A stretch of 64,000 nt of DNA from Cannabis sativa (GCF_029168945.1 NC_083604.1:45255686-45319685), one strand, 5' to 3'; shown: positions 26,210 through 38,299, numbered from the stretch's first letter. Made by a program: numbers and translations. Notes: generated from the sequence alone by a model not told the origin.

Positions 26210-28620
26210 GATATTAAGCAGGTAATTAATCAAAGGAGGTGTGATAATTTAAGTATGAAACTAGAAATTAATTAAAGGAACACAAAAAAAACAAGTGAAT
26301 GCATAAAATAATGTGTAGGACTATTACCTAACCCATATGGCCATATATATATATAAATGTATACGTTGATGATCACAGGAGTTGAAGAGGTCAAGACAGC
26401 GAAATTATTAGGCTAAAAGTTATGAACTTGGGCTGTAAATGTGGAAAGATTTTGCAAATGGAAAAGTCACAACTTTACTCACTGAATTTGTTAGCAAACC
26501 ATTGGAGAGGCTTTAATTTGTGGAAGACATTGATTTGAGCTTGTGTATTGGACGCTCCTACAAACATGGGCAAACTAAAGGTAGGACACGTCATTGCCGA
26601 GTTGGCATATAAATAATATATAATACAGGTAAAAAGTGTAGGCTACCAACAATTTTATATATAATTTAATTTGTATATGTTGCGACCTTTTCCGGCAAAA
26701 GGTTTCCCTAACATTATTTGAGACTTTAGTAATTAGGGTGGAGAGTGGAGAGAGTGTATAACAGATGATGCTGAAATGGTCTCAGCCAGCATTACCAACA
26801 TCCAACACTACTGTACTCTTTCTTTAATTAATTAAATTTATGGATGAGAATCGACTTCAATTGCAAATGAAGTTTCATATTATATATGCATAGCTAAACA
26901 CTACGATCGACGACTACTAGTCCTTTTTTAAACGTCTAATCTTTGAGATCATGTATATATATAAACATTTTAGGAAAAATTCACTTAAAATATAAGACTA
27001 ATTGTCACCTTATATTAATATACTAATTTTTTAAATCGATGTGTCAATTAGTGATAATTTGTAAAATTTATTACATTAATTTATATAAGATTTAATTATT
27101 AATTACACTTATAGCGATATTCACAATTTATGCATTTCAGTTGGGTATATTTACCATAAGCATAAATATACATTAATTAATTTGTTTGACATGTTTGACA
27201 CACAAAATTGATTGGAATGTTGAACCAAAATTAACGAAAGTTCTTTTTATTAAAATACATCATAGAATGTTAATTAGTTAAGAAATAATTATTTGTAATT
27301 AAAAGGTAATTGTATGATGTAGTAGATACGTAACTTTTTCTTTTTCCTTTTGGAATGAAATAATTACACTTAATACAATAGAACTACGTTCATTATACGA
27401 AGGAGAAATTTCTCCATTCGGTATAAAGAAAATGGTCAGAGATTTAATTCATTTTGTTTTTTTATGGAAAGATTTAATTTGTACTAAATAGGAAAACTAT
27501 ACATAACTTTTTAAAAATTAATGTTTGTTAATTATTATTACAATTTTAGGAAGATAAAGAAATATCATGTATAAGATTATTTCGGAAACATGAAAGTTGA
27601 AACCGAAACACATCATTTTACCAAAGTATATGGAGAACCAATTAATTTAACTAACTTTATTTTATGTTTTTGTAAAAATTAATATGTTTGGTATGTATTG
27701 TAATATAATAAATTAAAATAATATATATATGTAAGATTGAATCTCTAAATGCTACTACTAATCTACAGCTTAATTAGTGCTAACATTTGGCTCACTTAGC
27801 TCCACTCTTTAGTATGGTTAGTTAATATAAGCAAGGACCGGTTGCCTAGCTTATAATATATTAAAAAAGTTCCACTTATAAACCTTTGATAGCTTTTGTT
27901 TATACTAAGCCACATAATAAAGCCCAAACTATGTATAGAATTTTCTTTTCGATTTAGACCCTTCAGTGGGTTTATATTTATATATCTTTGATTCTGAAAT
28001 TAAATTCTGCGTTGATATTATTTATATTTATATTATTATTCTGAGCTTTATGCTTAATTTGAAAATATCACATATCTTATAACATTGTCCTGAATTGATT
28101 ACAATAAACATTAAACTTGAAAAGTACTGAGATTTGTATAAATCTTTAGAAATATCGTTAATAATATTAGAATTTAAAATACTGTATATATTGAAATATA
28201 GTTTTTTTTTTGTTCACTTTTGTTTTCCTCAAGTTGCACTTTTGCTAATATTTATTTTTATAAATTTATATCAGACAATTTATATCGTTAGTAAAGCACT
28301 TTTTTCACACCTCTTTCATTTGGGATATTCTTTCAAAAAAAGGAAAAAAAGAAAAAAGAAAAAAATCATTTGGGATACAGTACCTACAGCAATTTATATA
28401 TTATAAAAATTTATAAATTTATAAATTTATAATTTGTTGAAACGATATATATTTCCATTATTTGACGTGAATATAATGATAATCAGTCATATATAACATA
28501 CAATAATGTCAATAATGTTTTGCTTTATGAACTTTCCATCAGAGGTTTGAGTAGTTATAATTAAATTTAGTAAGAACAAACGGACAGGACACCCTGTTCC
28601 TCCAATATATTATTCTCTCA
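26210..28620. repeat. host duplication, unit 1
   Basis: Several blocks here recur in order at 29900-31000 and again at 40150-40800. Examples are GGAGTTGAAGAGGTCAAGAC (26379 and 30161), ACACGTCATTGCCGAGTTGG against ACACGTCACTGCTGAGTTGG, and GAGAATCGACTTCAA. Later blocks match unit 2b: AAGCCCAAACTAT and AGAGCTTTATGCTT-like text. I see no protein. The block ACACGTCA followed by ATATAAATA resembles a G-box-like element and TATA box, so promoter or non-coding RNA function is possible. Unit 1 lies between two Helitrons of one family. Confidence 0.75.
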
Positions 28621-28637
28621 AATAGTTTATTAATATA

Positions 28638-29183
28638 TCTTTATATATTAAAAGTGCCTATCTAACGGCATTTCTTGGTTTAACAGAATATAAATATTCT
28701 ATTAAATTTAACGATTACGTTTTATCTCCCGTTAACAAATAAACCCAATAATTAAACCAAAAAATTAAACAATCTTTTAAATATTAATAATCTCTTTTTA
28801 AATTAAAAAAATCATCTTGCCCACATCTCTCTCCAACAAACCTGGAGAATATTAATAATTTTTTTTATTTATTTTTTAAAAAAGAAAAATATAGATAAAA
28901 TGTTTAGAAAAGATAATATAAATGTGAGACTGTATATGAGTTGCCCCTTCTGTAATTACCTAGAAAAGATAAAATATATAGATAAATATATATATGTGAG
29001 ACTGTATAACATATATTATTATAACACAATTATGTTTTACTTACTAAATATACTGACACATATTTTATTTTTATAAAACAAATCGTTCAAATAATTATAC
29101 TATTTTAATTATTAATTAAAATAAAAAACTAAAATATTAAATAAAACTAAGACTACGTGGCTTGGCACGTAACAATCACCTAG
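28638..29183 (+). mobile_element. Helitron, non-autonomous (copy B, plus strand)
   Basis: Starts TCTTTATATATTAAAAGTGC after an A. Ends with TACGTGGCTTGGCACGTA (six-pair hairpin), then ACAATCACCTAG, followed by T. Its ends and much of the body are the inverse of copy A at 25445-26120. Confidence 0.85.
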
Positions 29184-29895
29184 TATATATATAGATATAT
29201 ATATTTACATAAATATTTAATTTTAACTCTTAATTAAAAATAAATATTTAAATCTAATTTTTAGTAGTAATAATACTTAATTTATATTTTTGGAACTCTT
29301 TAAATTTTAAGTCATTATCTATTTGTTGTTTTTTTATTGATATATTTAAACTAATTTTTTAAAAAAATAATAAAAATTTAATGATTTAGATCAATCAAGA
29401 ATTGTCACGTGACAATTTACTCTACACTTAGCAGTCAGGTACCTACAGAAATTCTAAAATTATAACTTAAGTATTATTGCTGCAAAAAATTAAATTTAAA
29501 TATTTATTTTTAATTGGAAGTTAAACTTAAGTATTTATAACACAAATTACTGTATATATATATATATATATATGATATATAAAAAAGCTTCTCTCTATGC
29601 GTAATTAACTAGCACACACTTGTCTTACAATTACAAATCTGCATGGGTAGTACGTCTTTGGGTACGGTCTCAGGGTGAGACTGAAAATAGAATTTACTGG
29701 GAATTAAATGTTTCCAAGTTGAATTATATCTCTCTTAGAGTAATGGGAAAGAGAGTATTATCCAGTATATATATATATTGTTGTAATGAATAATGATGAA
29801 ATGATTTCTATTTGTAATTAGGAAAAAACCGAAGTGGTCCTTAATTAATTATTGGATCAAAGTATTAAGGATTTCAAAGAAAAACTTAGCTATAC
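29184..29895. other. AT-rich sequence with a short (TA)n tract
   Basis: No gene. A TA dinucleotide tract lies at about 29550-29572. Confidence 0.5.
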
Positions 29896-29899
29896 GTAC

Positions 29900-31000
29900 A
29901 TTGTGACAGCTCTTAGGTAAGTGAGAGATCAGGGATTATAATTGCTTACATCCAACAAAATTTAACATTTATATATAAATTAAGTGTTAGTAAATTGAAA
30001 ATCTGTGTATTTTCAACGCTAATTTTTCAGTGTACAATTTAATTTTGAAACAAAAATTGAAAAGTGCAAAATAGAATAAGTAATAAGGAATGTCCATGAA
30101 GGACTATCACCTAACCCATACATACATATGTATAGTATGAATAAGTTTATGTTGTAGAGGAGTTGAAGAGGTCAAGACAACGAAATTATTAGGCAAAAAG
30201 TGAAGAACATGTGGAAAGGAAAAGAGAAAGAGAAAAGGGGTTTGAGATGAGAAAGCACAACCTCACTCCACTAGTTTCAATTTCTTAAGTATAAAATGTT
30301 ATACCAAATCTATACATTGGAGAAGGTGGCAATTAGATTAATTTGTGGAAGAAAACAGCCTTATTTTGAAGCTTGTGTGTTGCACGTTCCTATAAAAACA
30401 TGGCAAAGTAAAAGGTACGACACGTCACTGCTGAGTTGGCACATAAATAATATAAAATACTGGCGAAAAGGGTACACTTGCTTAATTTAATTTATATGCC
30501 TGCCCTTTTCCGGCATATATTAATGAGTTTCTAAAATCAATCCCTTAATTTCCTAAGATTAGTGCTCAAATCGTCTCAGCTACCATTACTGTACTAACAT
30601 CTAACATTACTATTTATTATTTAATTAATTGATAAACTTTAATCGAGCCAAATTATATTTCATGGACGAGAATCGACTTCAACTGCAAAAGTTCCATATG
30701 TAACTTAACTACTTATAAAGACAAAATAATGCAACTAGTCTTTTTTAAACAATAAGTCTCAGGGATGTACATATATATAAATTTATAGTAGTCTTTCTTT
30801 AATCATTACTTAAAATAATACTAATTAATACTGTAATATAAATTGGGTAGACAAACTAAGCACATATGATAACACAAATATGTATAATTAGTTGTCAAGT
30901 TTGACACAAAATTGATTGAAATATTGACCTAGTTTATTCAGTTATTTTTAATAAAATATATCATAGATCAATAATATGGGGAGAATAACTTTTTATCAAA
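29900..31000. repeat. host duplication, unit 2a (first half)
   Basis: Matches the first half of unit 1 in the same orientation, with many substitutions and indels, so the duplication is old. It stops resembling unit 1 near 31000, where retrotransposon DNA begins; the remaining half is found at 39960-40880. Confidence 0.75.
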
Positions 31001-31290
31001 AGAAAAAAAAAATGTAAAACAAATCAAAGACTTATAGTTACAATAAAAATACATGTAAAAATAAAATGATATAGTGACTAAAATGAATGTTTTGTCAAAT
31101 TTTTATAAATTCACAAATCTCAATATAACGAGCTTACAAAATTAAAAATTATTGATTTATTCTGCAATGCATTATAATTTTTAAAAAATAATAAAGTTTA
31201 CAATAAAGTTTGGTAGCTTTTGGTTCAGATAGGAGCCAGTTTTGGGGGCCTAAAATGTAAATTTTCGAGCCCTTGCTGCCCAGTTTTGGC

Positions 31291-31505
31291 TTTCCCGAAG
31301 GTTAGCTTTTCTGAAAGTTAGCTTCCCTGATGGTTACCTTCCCTGAAAGTTAGCTTCCGTGAATGTTAGCTTCCCTGAAGGTTAGCTTCCTGTAGGTTAG
31401 TTTTCTTAAAGGTTAGCTTCCCCGAAGGTTAGCTTCTCCAAAGGTTGGCTTCCCCGAAGGTTAGCTTCCCTGAAGGTAAGCTTCCCCGAAGGTGAGCTTC
31501 TGCAT
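31291..31505. repeat. minisatellite, unit about 15-16 bases
   Basis: About twelve imperfect copies of GAAGGTTAGCTTCCC in tandem. Each unit contains GAAG and CTTC five bases apart, so single units can fold into small hairpins. It lies within the gypsy LTR. Confidence 0.9.
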
Positions 31506-31939
31506 TTGTGGGGCTTCCAGCAGGGTTTACCGAGAAGGTCAACTTTAGTATTTTAGCCATAACTTTTTACTCGGGAGTCCGTTTTAGATGTTTTACATAC
31601 CGTTTTGAAGCTCTTGAGAAGCTCGATAGCATCGGTTTAATTTTAGATCCAAAATACGTAGGTAGATTTGTGGAAAATCCTTGTTTCTATTCGAGTTTTA
31701 AAGAAGTGTTCTAGAGTAAATACTTATCAGTTCCACATTGTGACATAGTGCCTCCGTTCAGCGCATGAATTTCCATTCAGGTTGACCGACACACTTGAAC
31801 CAGGAAACGAGATAAGAATAGCATAGAACATATTATATATGTGATTATGTGTATGTGTGAGATATGCATGCTTATTGTGATTTGTACACTATCAACACTA
31901 GTACGGTAGCGGTACTGACACTACTACAAAAAGTAGAAT

Positions 31940-32205
31940 TCGCGACGGTCCCAAAAACACTTTTTTTTAAGAACCGTCGCTAAAAAAATTATCTGAGTGT
32001 TGAAAACCGTCGCCTATAGTATATTATAGGCGACAGTTTTTAATACTCGTATAAATTACGCGACGGTTTATAAGTGCGGAGAAAAAATTAAAAAAAATAA
32101 TACTTTACTATTACCGACGGTTCTAAACCGTCGGGCAAAGTATTAGCCACGATTTTAAACTGTGGCCCATACTTTGACCCACGGTTTGAAACCGTCGGGT
32201 ATGAG
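31940..32205. repeat. CACTA left subterminal repeats
   Basis: Several direct and inverted copies of a motif like ACCGTCG or CGACGGTT alternate here, the kind of array bound by CACTA transposition proteins. Confidence 0.8.
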
Positions 32206-32278
32206 GCTAATGAAATAAAAACCCCTTCTCTCATCAAGACATCCCAATACTCAAACCCTATTACGCCTATCTCTGGCT

Positions 32279-32281
<3 letters not shown>

Positions 32282-32350
<69 letters not shown>
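32282..32350. repeat. (CT)n microsatellite
   Basis: About 34 CT units, in a leader-like CT-rich stretch inside the CACTA element. Confidence 0.97.
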
Positions 32351-32353
<3 letters not shown>

Positions 32354-32640
32354 AGCCGTTCTTCGCCCCAAACCTCAACACCACCGTCGCCGACGATGGT
32401 CCCCAGCCTTCAAAACCCATAACTCTTTCTCTCTTCTCTCTCCCGAGCCCCTATCTCTAATTTCCCTCTCTCTCCCGAGCCCCTATCTCTGGTTTCCCTC
32501 TCACCGATCCTCTCAGGTCCGATCGAAGTCCACGCATCAGGTTCTTTCTCATCTCTTGCTATATTTTCTGTTTATATGTATTTCTTTTTTCTCAATTTAA
32601 ATGTGAATGAGCGAGCAATATCATTGAAAACAGAAAACAA
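32351..32640 (+). other. leader-like sequence inside the CACTA element
   Basis: GC-richer, CT-rich sequence with a duplicated phrase (CTCTCTCCCGAGCCCCTATC appears twice around 32440-32490). It resembles the 5' leader of a plant gene and is unlike the surrounding AT-rich DNA, suggesting capture from a host gene. Confidence 0.5.
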
Positions 32641-32738
32641 AGACGACGAGGATATTAAGCTCGACCTTGATCACTACCGGTCCTGGACCTTGCCCAGAGC
32701 TCGATAACAAGAACATTGTATTCGGTCGGTACTTGAAG
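32641..32738 (+). pseudogene. captured cyclophilin-like exon fragment
   Basis: One frame from 32664 reads LITTGPGPCPELDNKNIVFG, closely resembling the C-terminal half of plastid cyclophilin-type peptidyl-prolyl isomerases (the L-D-x-K-x-V-F-G stretch of this fold). A splice-donor-like AAG|GTAGGT follows at 32739. The expected V-L-E-G ending is out of frame, as if one base were lost near 32729. The rest of the domain is missing. I infer capture of part of a host exon. The match to the CYP28-like subfamily is from memory and should be treated as tentative. Confidence 0.55.
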
Positions 32739-33297
32739 GTAGGTTTCAGACGAATTATCTTTCTCGGTAGTCGAATTTTGTTTTCATTTAAACTGATTTT
32801 GATGTGTTCTTATAGTGTAAATGGATTTTATTCAAAACTAAACTAGAAATTTGTGTATTACCAAATTTGTTTATAACTTTATTGGGTTCTGTGTATATAA
32901 ATTTTCATTCTATTAATGGGTTTTGGTTAATTAGCCAAATTATAGATGAACTTTGAGTTTGTCTTTTGTATTTAGCCAGCAAAAATGACCTGGAAGTAAG
33001 CAGTGTGCAAGATATGCTAACGATTAATGGCCTAGTGTTTATAAACTTGACTTGAGTTTTTTTTTCAAGTAATGCCCATATCTGTTTGACGCAATTGATA
33101 TTTGTTTAGTCAATTAGATTTTGGTATGAAAGCTTGTGAAATTAATTGTCTTTTATTCTCTTACCACACCCTCAAGTTTTTATAGCAAGGAGTACTTGGA
33201 TAATTTTAATTCCTTCTCTGATGTTTTGTTGAAGTGCATCATTTTTTTTTATCGCTATTGTTGAAGCTCCATTGCTCATCATCCATTTGGATTATAG

Positions 33298-34566
33298 GTA
33301 AAGTATATGAAAGAAATCTTCTTTTTTGGCAATGATGATGGAGGAATTATTGGGAAAAATTCCCGTCATATGATGATGCACTTATCAATTCCCGTAGATG
33401 ATGATTTACAACAGACATTAGCATTTTTGGAAAAGGTTTGATATCTGTCTTTTCAATAAAGTGTGATGCATTTACTTTTGAAGCTGGACTATGTATTTTG
33501 GTATATAGTAGTGGTTTTCATTATATAATTTTTCATTATGCAATATATGGAGGTGTAGCATCATATTTCTGCAAGATAGTGCTCCAAGGAAAACAAAATA
33601 ATCAATATGTTTCTTCATCTGTAACTCTTTCCAAGAGAATGTGTAGTTTATAGTCAATGTGTTATATTCATGAAGTTAATAAGGCAACCCATTGGCTATG
33701 CTTGATTCTCTGTTAAAAATCCATAGCTATGTATAATAGTGGAGAATGTTTTCAACTTCTCAAAGACACTAAAATATAATAGTGGACAGTATTCAATCAC
33801 ATAGCACTTTGATGAATGTGAATGATTTGTTGTAATATATTCTGCTGTGTCAAAGTGAAAATATGTGAGGTGAGGATGTAGTTAAAGAGAGCAAAACTTT
33901 TGGCCTTTTTTTCTTTTTAAAGCAAGATAAATATAGATACCATCTCGGTCAGTCCTCCCACCATATGATGATATTCAATGGTGTGGTTTAGTTGCTGAAT
34001 TCACAAATTTCTAGTTTAGTTTTGAGTAGGTGTGTTCTTAGGCAACAATACAGTCTTGAGGCCAAGGTTTTCCTTGTAGAAGTGAATAAGGCTAAATGTC
34101 TATTTATCAAAAGAAAAAACAATGAGAGTTTTTTTCTTATACTCTCCCTTGTTTGGTCACCTTTTTCTTTGTAAGCTCAACACAGGGCCACCAAATGTAG
34201 TTTCTTCTTTAATATGAAGTCATTAACACAGATGAAAAATGAAATGACAATATAGAAGCCTTTGCTTGTGGCCACTCGTGTGGATTAGAACTTTAAACTT
34301 ACATGACTTAAATCTACTATTTCACAACGAAGTAGGTCAATTATGATGCATATATAGTGAAGCATTGACAATTTATTAGTAAAGAATTATCAATTCAAAA
34401 AAGAATGTAGTGTAATGTACAAAGTGTTTTACTAATTAATATATAATTTCTTTTTTTTTTGGAGGGTTAGAGTGATCCATACTCAAATAACGAGATGTAT
34501 ATTATGCGTGATCAATGGATTGAATACGTCCGAGCACAGGCAGTACGACAAGGGCTATTACAATGA
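33298..34566 (+). pseudogene. two captured exons of an unknown gene
   Basis: Exon-like segment 33298-33435 (46 codons) follows the acceptor-like ATTATAG and ends at AAG|GTTTG. Segment 34471-34566 follows a T-rich tract and GGTTAG and ends in a stop codon. Both are phase 0 and open, so splicing would give a 77-residue C-terminus: GNDDGGIIGKNSRHMMMHLS, then IPVDDDLQQTLAFLEK joined to SDPYSNNEMYIMRDQW and ending QAVRQGLLQ. I do not recognise the family. The conserved phase and natural splice sites suggest a real gene's last exons carried by the CACTA element. Its start and promoter are not evident. Confidence 0.5.
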
Positions 34567-34759
34567 TCAGTTTCTGTTTTTTTGTTTACACTTGACACTA
34601 TAATCAATTACTTTCATATATATATATATAAATTAGTAAAAATTAATTTAATGTAGGAAAAAAAAAAGTAGATTCTTTTATTTTATTTCTTTTATTTTTT
34701 TTTTTGCAATCCAACGATGGGCAAAAATCGTCGATGAAAAATACGAAATTTATAATTAA

Positions 34760-35125
34760 ATTAAAAACTTTACTATATGCGACTATTTAAAATTGTGCCT
34801 AAAATACTATAGGCTACGGTTTTAAACCGTGGCCTATAGTATAGGCTACGGTTTAACCCTGTGCCTAAAACACTATAGGGGACAGTTTTAAACTGTGGCC
34901 TATACTTTAGGCCACGGTTTTAAACTGTGGCCTAAACTATAGGCCACAGTTTAAAACTGTCGCCTATAGTGAACACTATAGGCGACGGTTTTAAACTGTG
35001 GCCTATAATATTTTTCCGACAGTTTAAAACCGTCGTCTATTCTACCCAGTATCCGCGACGCTCGTATAGGCGACGGTTTTATGGACTGTTGGGAATTCTT
35101 TGGCCGACAGTGTAAAACCGACGGG
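34760..35125. repeat. CACTA right subterminal repeats
   Basis: More than ten copies of phrases such as GGCCTATAGT and GGTTTTAAACCGTGG in both orientations. The minus-strand open frame at 34951-35241 is only a shadow of this array. Confidence 0.85.
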
Positions 35126-35805
35126 AATTTGGGGGTTTTTAGTAGTGTGAGTGCATTGGTATAGTGTACGATGTTTAGAGAGTACAGTACGGTGTTACCA
35201 ACAATAGTACTAGCAGGTACGTAGTATATGTGGTATAACACTTAGTAGTACTCGAGGTACGGGATAAACCCTACCAATACTTGTAAAGTGGTGGTACGTA
35301 GTGCATGTGGTACAGTGGTCGTATCTTAGTAAGGAACGTTCTTACTTATCTAATAAGTCTTGTGGATAGGTGTATGGGAACCTAGATACAAGTCAGTAAT
35401 ATATTTTATGTTAAATGTTTTTCTTACTGAGTTTGTTGACTCACAGATACTACTTTGGTGTGTAGGTAAAGGGAAGGTGAAGGCTGAACAGGTGTGAGTT
35501 CTGAGCTCGAATGATGATTGTACATGTCGAGATGGCGCGACCAGGAGTGTTCGGTCTCGGGGACTTCTTGGGCTGTATTTTGTAGTCGATGTGCGACAAG
35601 TTAAAAAAGTATTTTAATATAGATTGTAAAAGTTTAAACATGGGATCCCAATTTATGTAAATAAATATATATATGTTTATAAAGTTTAATAGTTTTAAAT
35701 CAAAAATTTAATTTAGCACGATTTCTGAGAAAAATTCTTTGATTAACAAAAGTGGCACATTAATTAAAAAATCATTATAGCGTGCCTAAGTATCAGGGCG
35801 TTACA

Positions 35806-38253
35806 TTATGAGACATTCAATCTCCCTTTTCAAATTTTGACACTCATTGGTGTCATGGCCGAAGTCGTTGTAGAACCGACAGAACTTCGACATGTCCCTC
35901 TTTCTCAATTCTCTTTTGATGGGAAAGGGCTCTTTTTAGGGGACTGTTCCCTGAGTGGCCATGAAGATGGTCTCAGGTTTCTCCGTGATGAGGGTGAAGC
36001 ATGTATACTTATCCTCTTTGTCCTTCTGGTTTTGTGGCAAGTGAGAAGTGTTAAACTTCTCATTTTTGCCTTTGTTTCTCCTAGAGATGTTGTTGCGCTT
36101 GTTGTTAGTGTTCTTGCCACTAGAGGTTTGGGCAGACTTGTTGGTATCTGCCTATGCGCTTGGCAAGTCATGAGACTGCAGGATGTCTTGTGACTGCCTA
36201 TTGCTTATATGTCTTGTCTGGGCCTGTCGTATAGCTTCTTCGAGTTAGATAAAGCCATCAGCTCTATCAAGGAACTCATTTATGTTGTTGCTTGAGATCC
36301 TCTGGATATCTTTCCAGAACTCACTCAATGGGAGTATGCCCCCAGTATTGTTGTATATCAGCCCTCCTCTGTAAGGCTTTTGACCTTCGTGGCCTCGGCC
36401 ATGAACCTCTGGATGTAATCCTTCAAAGGTTCTCCTTGTCGTTGTTTAACTTTGACAAGGTCTTCTAGCTGTGATGGTACGAGTATGGAGGACAAGAATT
36501 GTGTGTAAAATTCTTGAGAGAACTCGGCCCAAGAGTTCAACCTTCCTAGGGAAAGTTTGAAGTAGCATTGTTGAGATGTTTTTGACAAAGTGCCTGGGAA
36601 TATGTGACATCACACATCACTAGTAATTTTCTGGAGATCGAGCTGCATCTCAAAGTACTTGATGTGCGCTAATGGGTCTTCTCGTCAGGTATAAATCTTC
36701 CATAACGGCATCTTAAATTTTTGCAAGGGCAAGGCATTTATATATGTCGAGAATAGTGATCCCCTTGACTTGTTTGGTTCAAGATCTGAAGGTTTTGGAC
36801 CACCTATGCCCTGAATCATGTCCCTTAACTGGTCTAACTGTACTTGCATGAAATGATCTGTTGTTGTAGGGGTTTGACTAGCTAGCCCTGCTTAGAGGGA
36901 TTGTAGATTTTGATGTGATAGGGTTTGGCTGACCATATTCTGAGAAAGTGTATGGTGGAGGTCGGCTAGATCTGTGTTGTATTGTAGACTTTGGTCGGCC
37001 ACTCCTAGGTAGGGGTATTGGCTCTGGTCGACCAAGCCTACATTAGGCAGCTGTCTATGGCCGGCCAAACCTGCATCAGGTAGTGTCTGGCCACCTACAA
37101 CTCCCCGATTGGCTAATGTTGTCGGTGTATTGATAGGAGGTAGATCACACCAGTTGTTGGAGTTTGGTGGATCTAAGTACCTGAAGTGATTAATTTCACT
37201 TCTTAAATTGTCGCTTTGGGTGTTCCATCCATTCTCGATCCATGTCGATCAAAAATTAACCTTTAAGCGGCTCGCTCCCCTCAGGGAGGGAGTGCTCCCC
37301 TCTAGCCGACCAAGGGGACTTCTACAGGTGGCATGCCATCCAAGGGTCCTACATGTGGCTGGCTGGCCAAGGGCTTGATGACGGGGGTTGTTGCTGAGCC
37401 TGAGATCCTTGGCTGACTCCCCATGCTACTGGTTGCCAAGATCTGGCTATTCTCGCCGTTAGACCTTTGTGGCAAGGTCTGTCCTCCCTTTGGCAAGGGA
37501 AGATCTGACCTACTCCCTGAAGAATTGGGTAGGTCATCTTATCGATAGACCCTCCCTGATCTATCAACCAGTCTTCCTTAGAGGATCTCTAATGAGATCC
37601 TGGCCTATTCTATTGGTTTTCTGGTTGAACCGCCAATCAAGTCGCTGGCCTCTCTGTTGCGGCAATCTAGCTCCGCTTGTTGAGATCAAAGGATGTACTC
37701 TTGGTCATCCATCCACCTTAAGAATTCACGTCTCTACTGAGCGAATACATTGCACTCAGCAATGTGTGGTTCTTCCATTAGGCCGGCTTGGCCGACGGCT
37801 TCTCTAAGTCTGGCTAACTTGAGATTTTCTCCCTAGTCCACATAGGGCTCGCCAATTGAAGGCTCACCAACTCTTGAACATGTCTCTCCAGCATAGTACC
37901 GGATACAAGATCCAGTTGTTAGATCTTGGGGGTTGTCGCCCAATAGTCCTTCCTTTAGTGGGAGGCACCAGTAGTGGAGGGTCCTCCCTTTGAGGAAAGA
38001 GCCTGCTATTTAGATCCACCGGGATGTTCATGTCACTTTGGCCAGTTGTAGTGGCCAGACTTGTGGTGCCTATTGTGGTGACAAGATTGACCACATCAGC
38101 ATTGTTCATAGGAATTCTAGTTGTGGTTGGAACACGAACATTAGGATTTGCAGTTTGTGAGTCTTGAGGGAGACCCAAAGATGCAGATGGTGCAACCAGA
38201 GTTCTTCTCATCTTAACCATGTAATATCCACTCGCTCTTAATGGAAGCACCAA
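35806..38253 (-). pseudogene. gypsy gag remnant, reverse strand
   Basis: On the minus strand the gene begins near 38253-38220 with a polar, Thr- and Pro-rich N-terminus. At 36588-36358 it contains the retrotransposon gag core: RLNSWAEFSQEFYTQFLSS, then VKVKQRQGEPLKDYIQRFMA. Near 35870-35810 it has CRFYNDFGHDTNECQNLKRE-like text, the His/Cys gag end typical of Tat-type gypsy elements. Stops and frameshifts interrupt it throughout. The polymerase that should follow is cut off where the LTR at 35805 begins. Confidence 0.8.
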
Positions 38254-38299
38254 ACTATTGACCTTGAAAAGTGGCCAACTGACAGCAGGGTCGTATGAA

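Larger units (their letters stand above)
31919..35147. mobile_element. CACTA transposon, non-autonomous, with captured exons
   Basis: Left end CACTACTACAAAAAGTAG; right end TTTTTAGTAGTG, its inverse. The flanks are TGA at 31916-31918 and TGA at 35148-35150, the 3-bp target duplication expected of CACTA (En/Spm) elements. Both ends hold dense subterminal repeats based on GCGACGGTTTTAAACCGTCG and GGCCTATAGT. No transposase domain was recognised in the 3.2 kb; the interior instead has a CT-rich leader, an exon-like cyclophilin piece and two exon-like segments with consistent splice phase. Confidence 0.92.
31200..35805 (+). mobile_element. gypsy LTR, split by a CACTA element
   Basis: The right side (35148-35805) has the 3' part of a plant gypsy LTR: CTTACTGAGTTTGTTGACTC, a splice-acceptor-like TGTGTAGGTAAAG, and the ending TATCAGGGCGTTACA. 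This is the same arrangement as the ends of the LTRs at 52573 and 58760 (CTTACTGAGCTTTTAGCTC, CTACAGGTA, ATCGGGGCGTCACA). The left side (31200-31918) has the matching upstream part, including TAACTTTTTACTCGGGAGTC. The left boundary is not sharply visible. It may be a solo LTR; no interior of its own is present. Confidence 0.65.

Noticed and set aside
28134..28406. 90-codon hydrophobic open frame
   Set aside because: Low-complexity Phe/Ile/Lys text from T- and A-rich DNA; not preserved in duplication unit 2b.
31291..31505. CRISPR-like spaced repeats
   Set aside because: Units are directly adjacent without unique spacers, so it is a minisatellite; the DNA is also plant nuclear.
34951..35241. 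Minus-strand open frame near the CACTA right end
   Set aside because: It lies in the subterminal repeat array and LTR sequence, with no motif.
37302..37807. Open frames of about 70-110 codons on both strands
   Set aside because: Shadows of the decayed low-complexity gypsy gag region.
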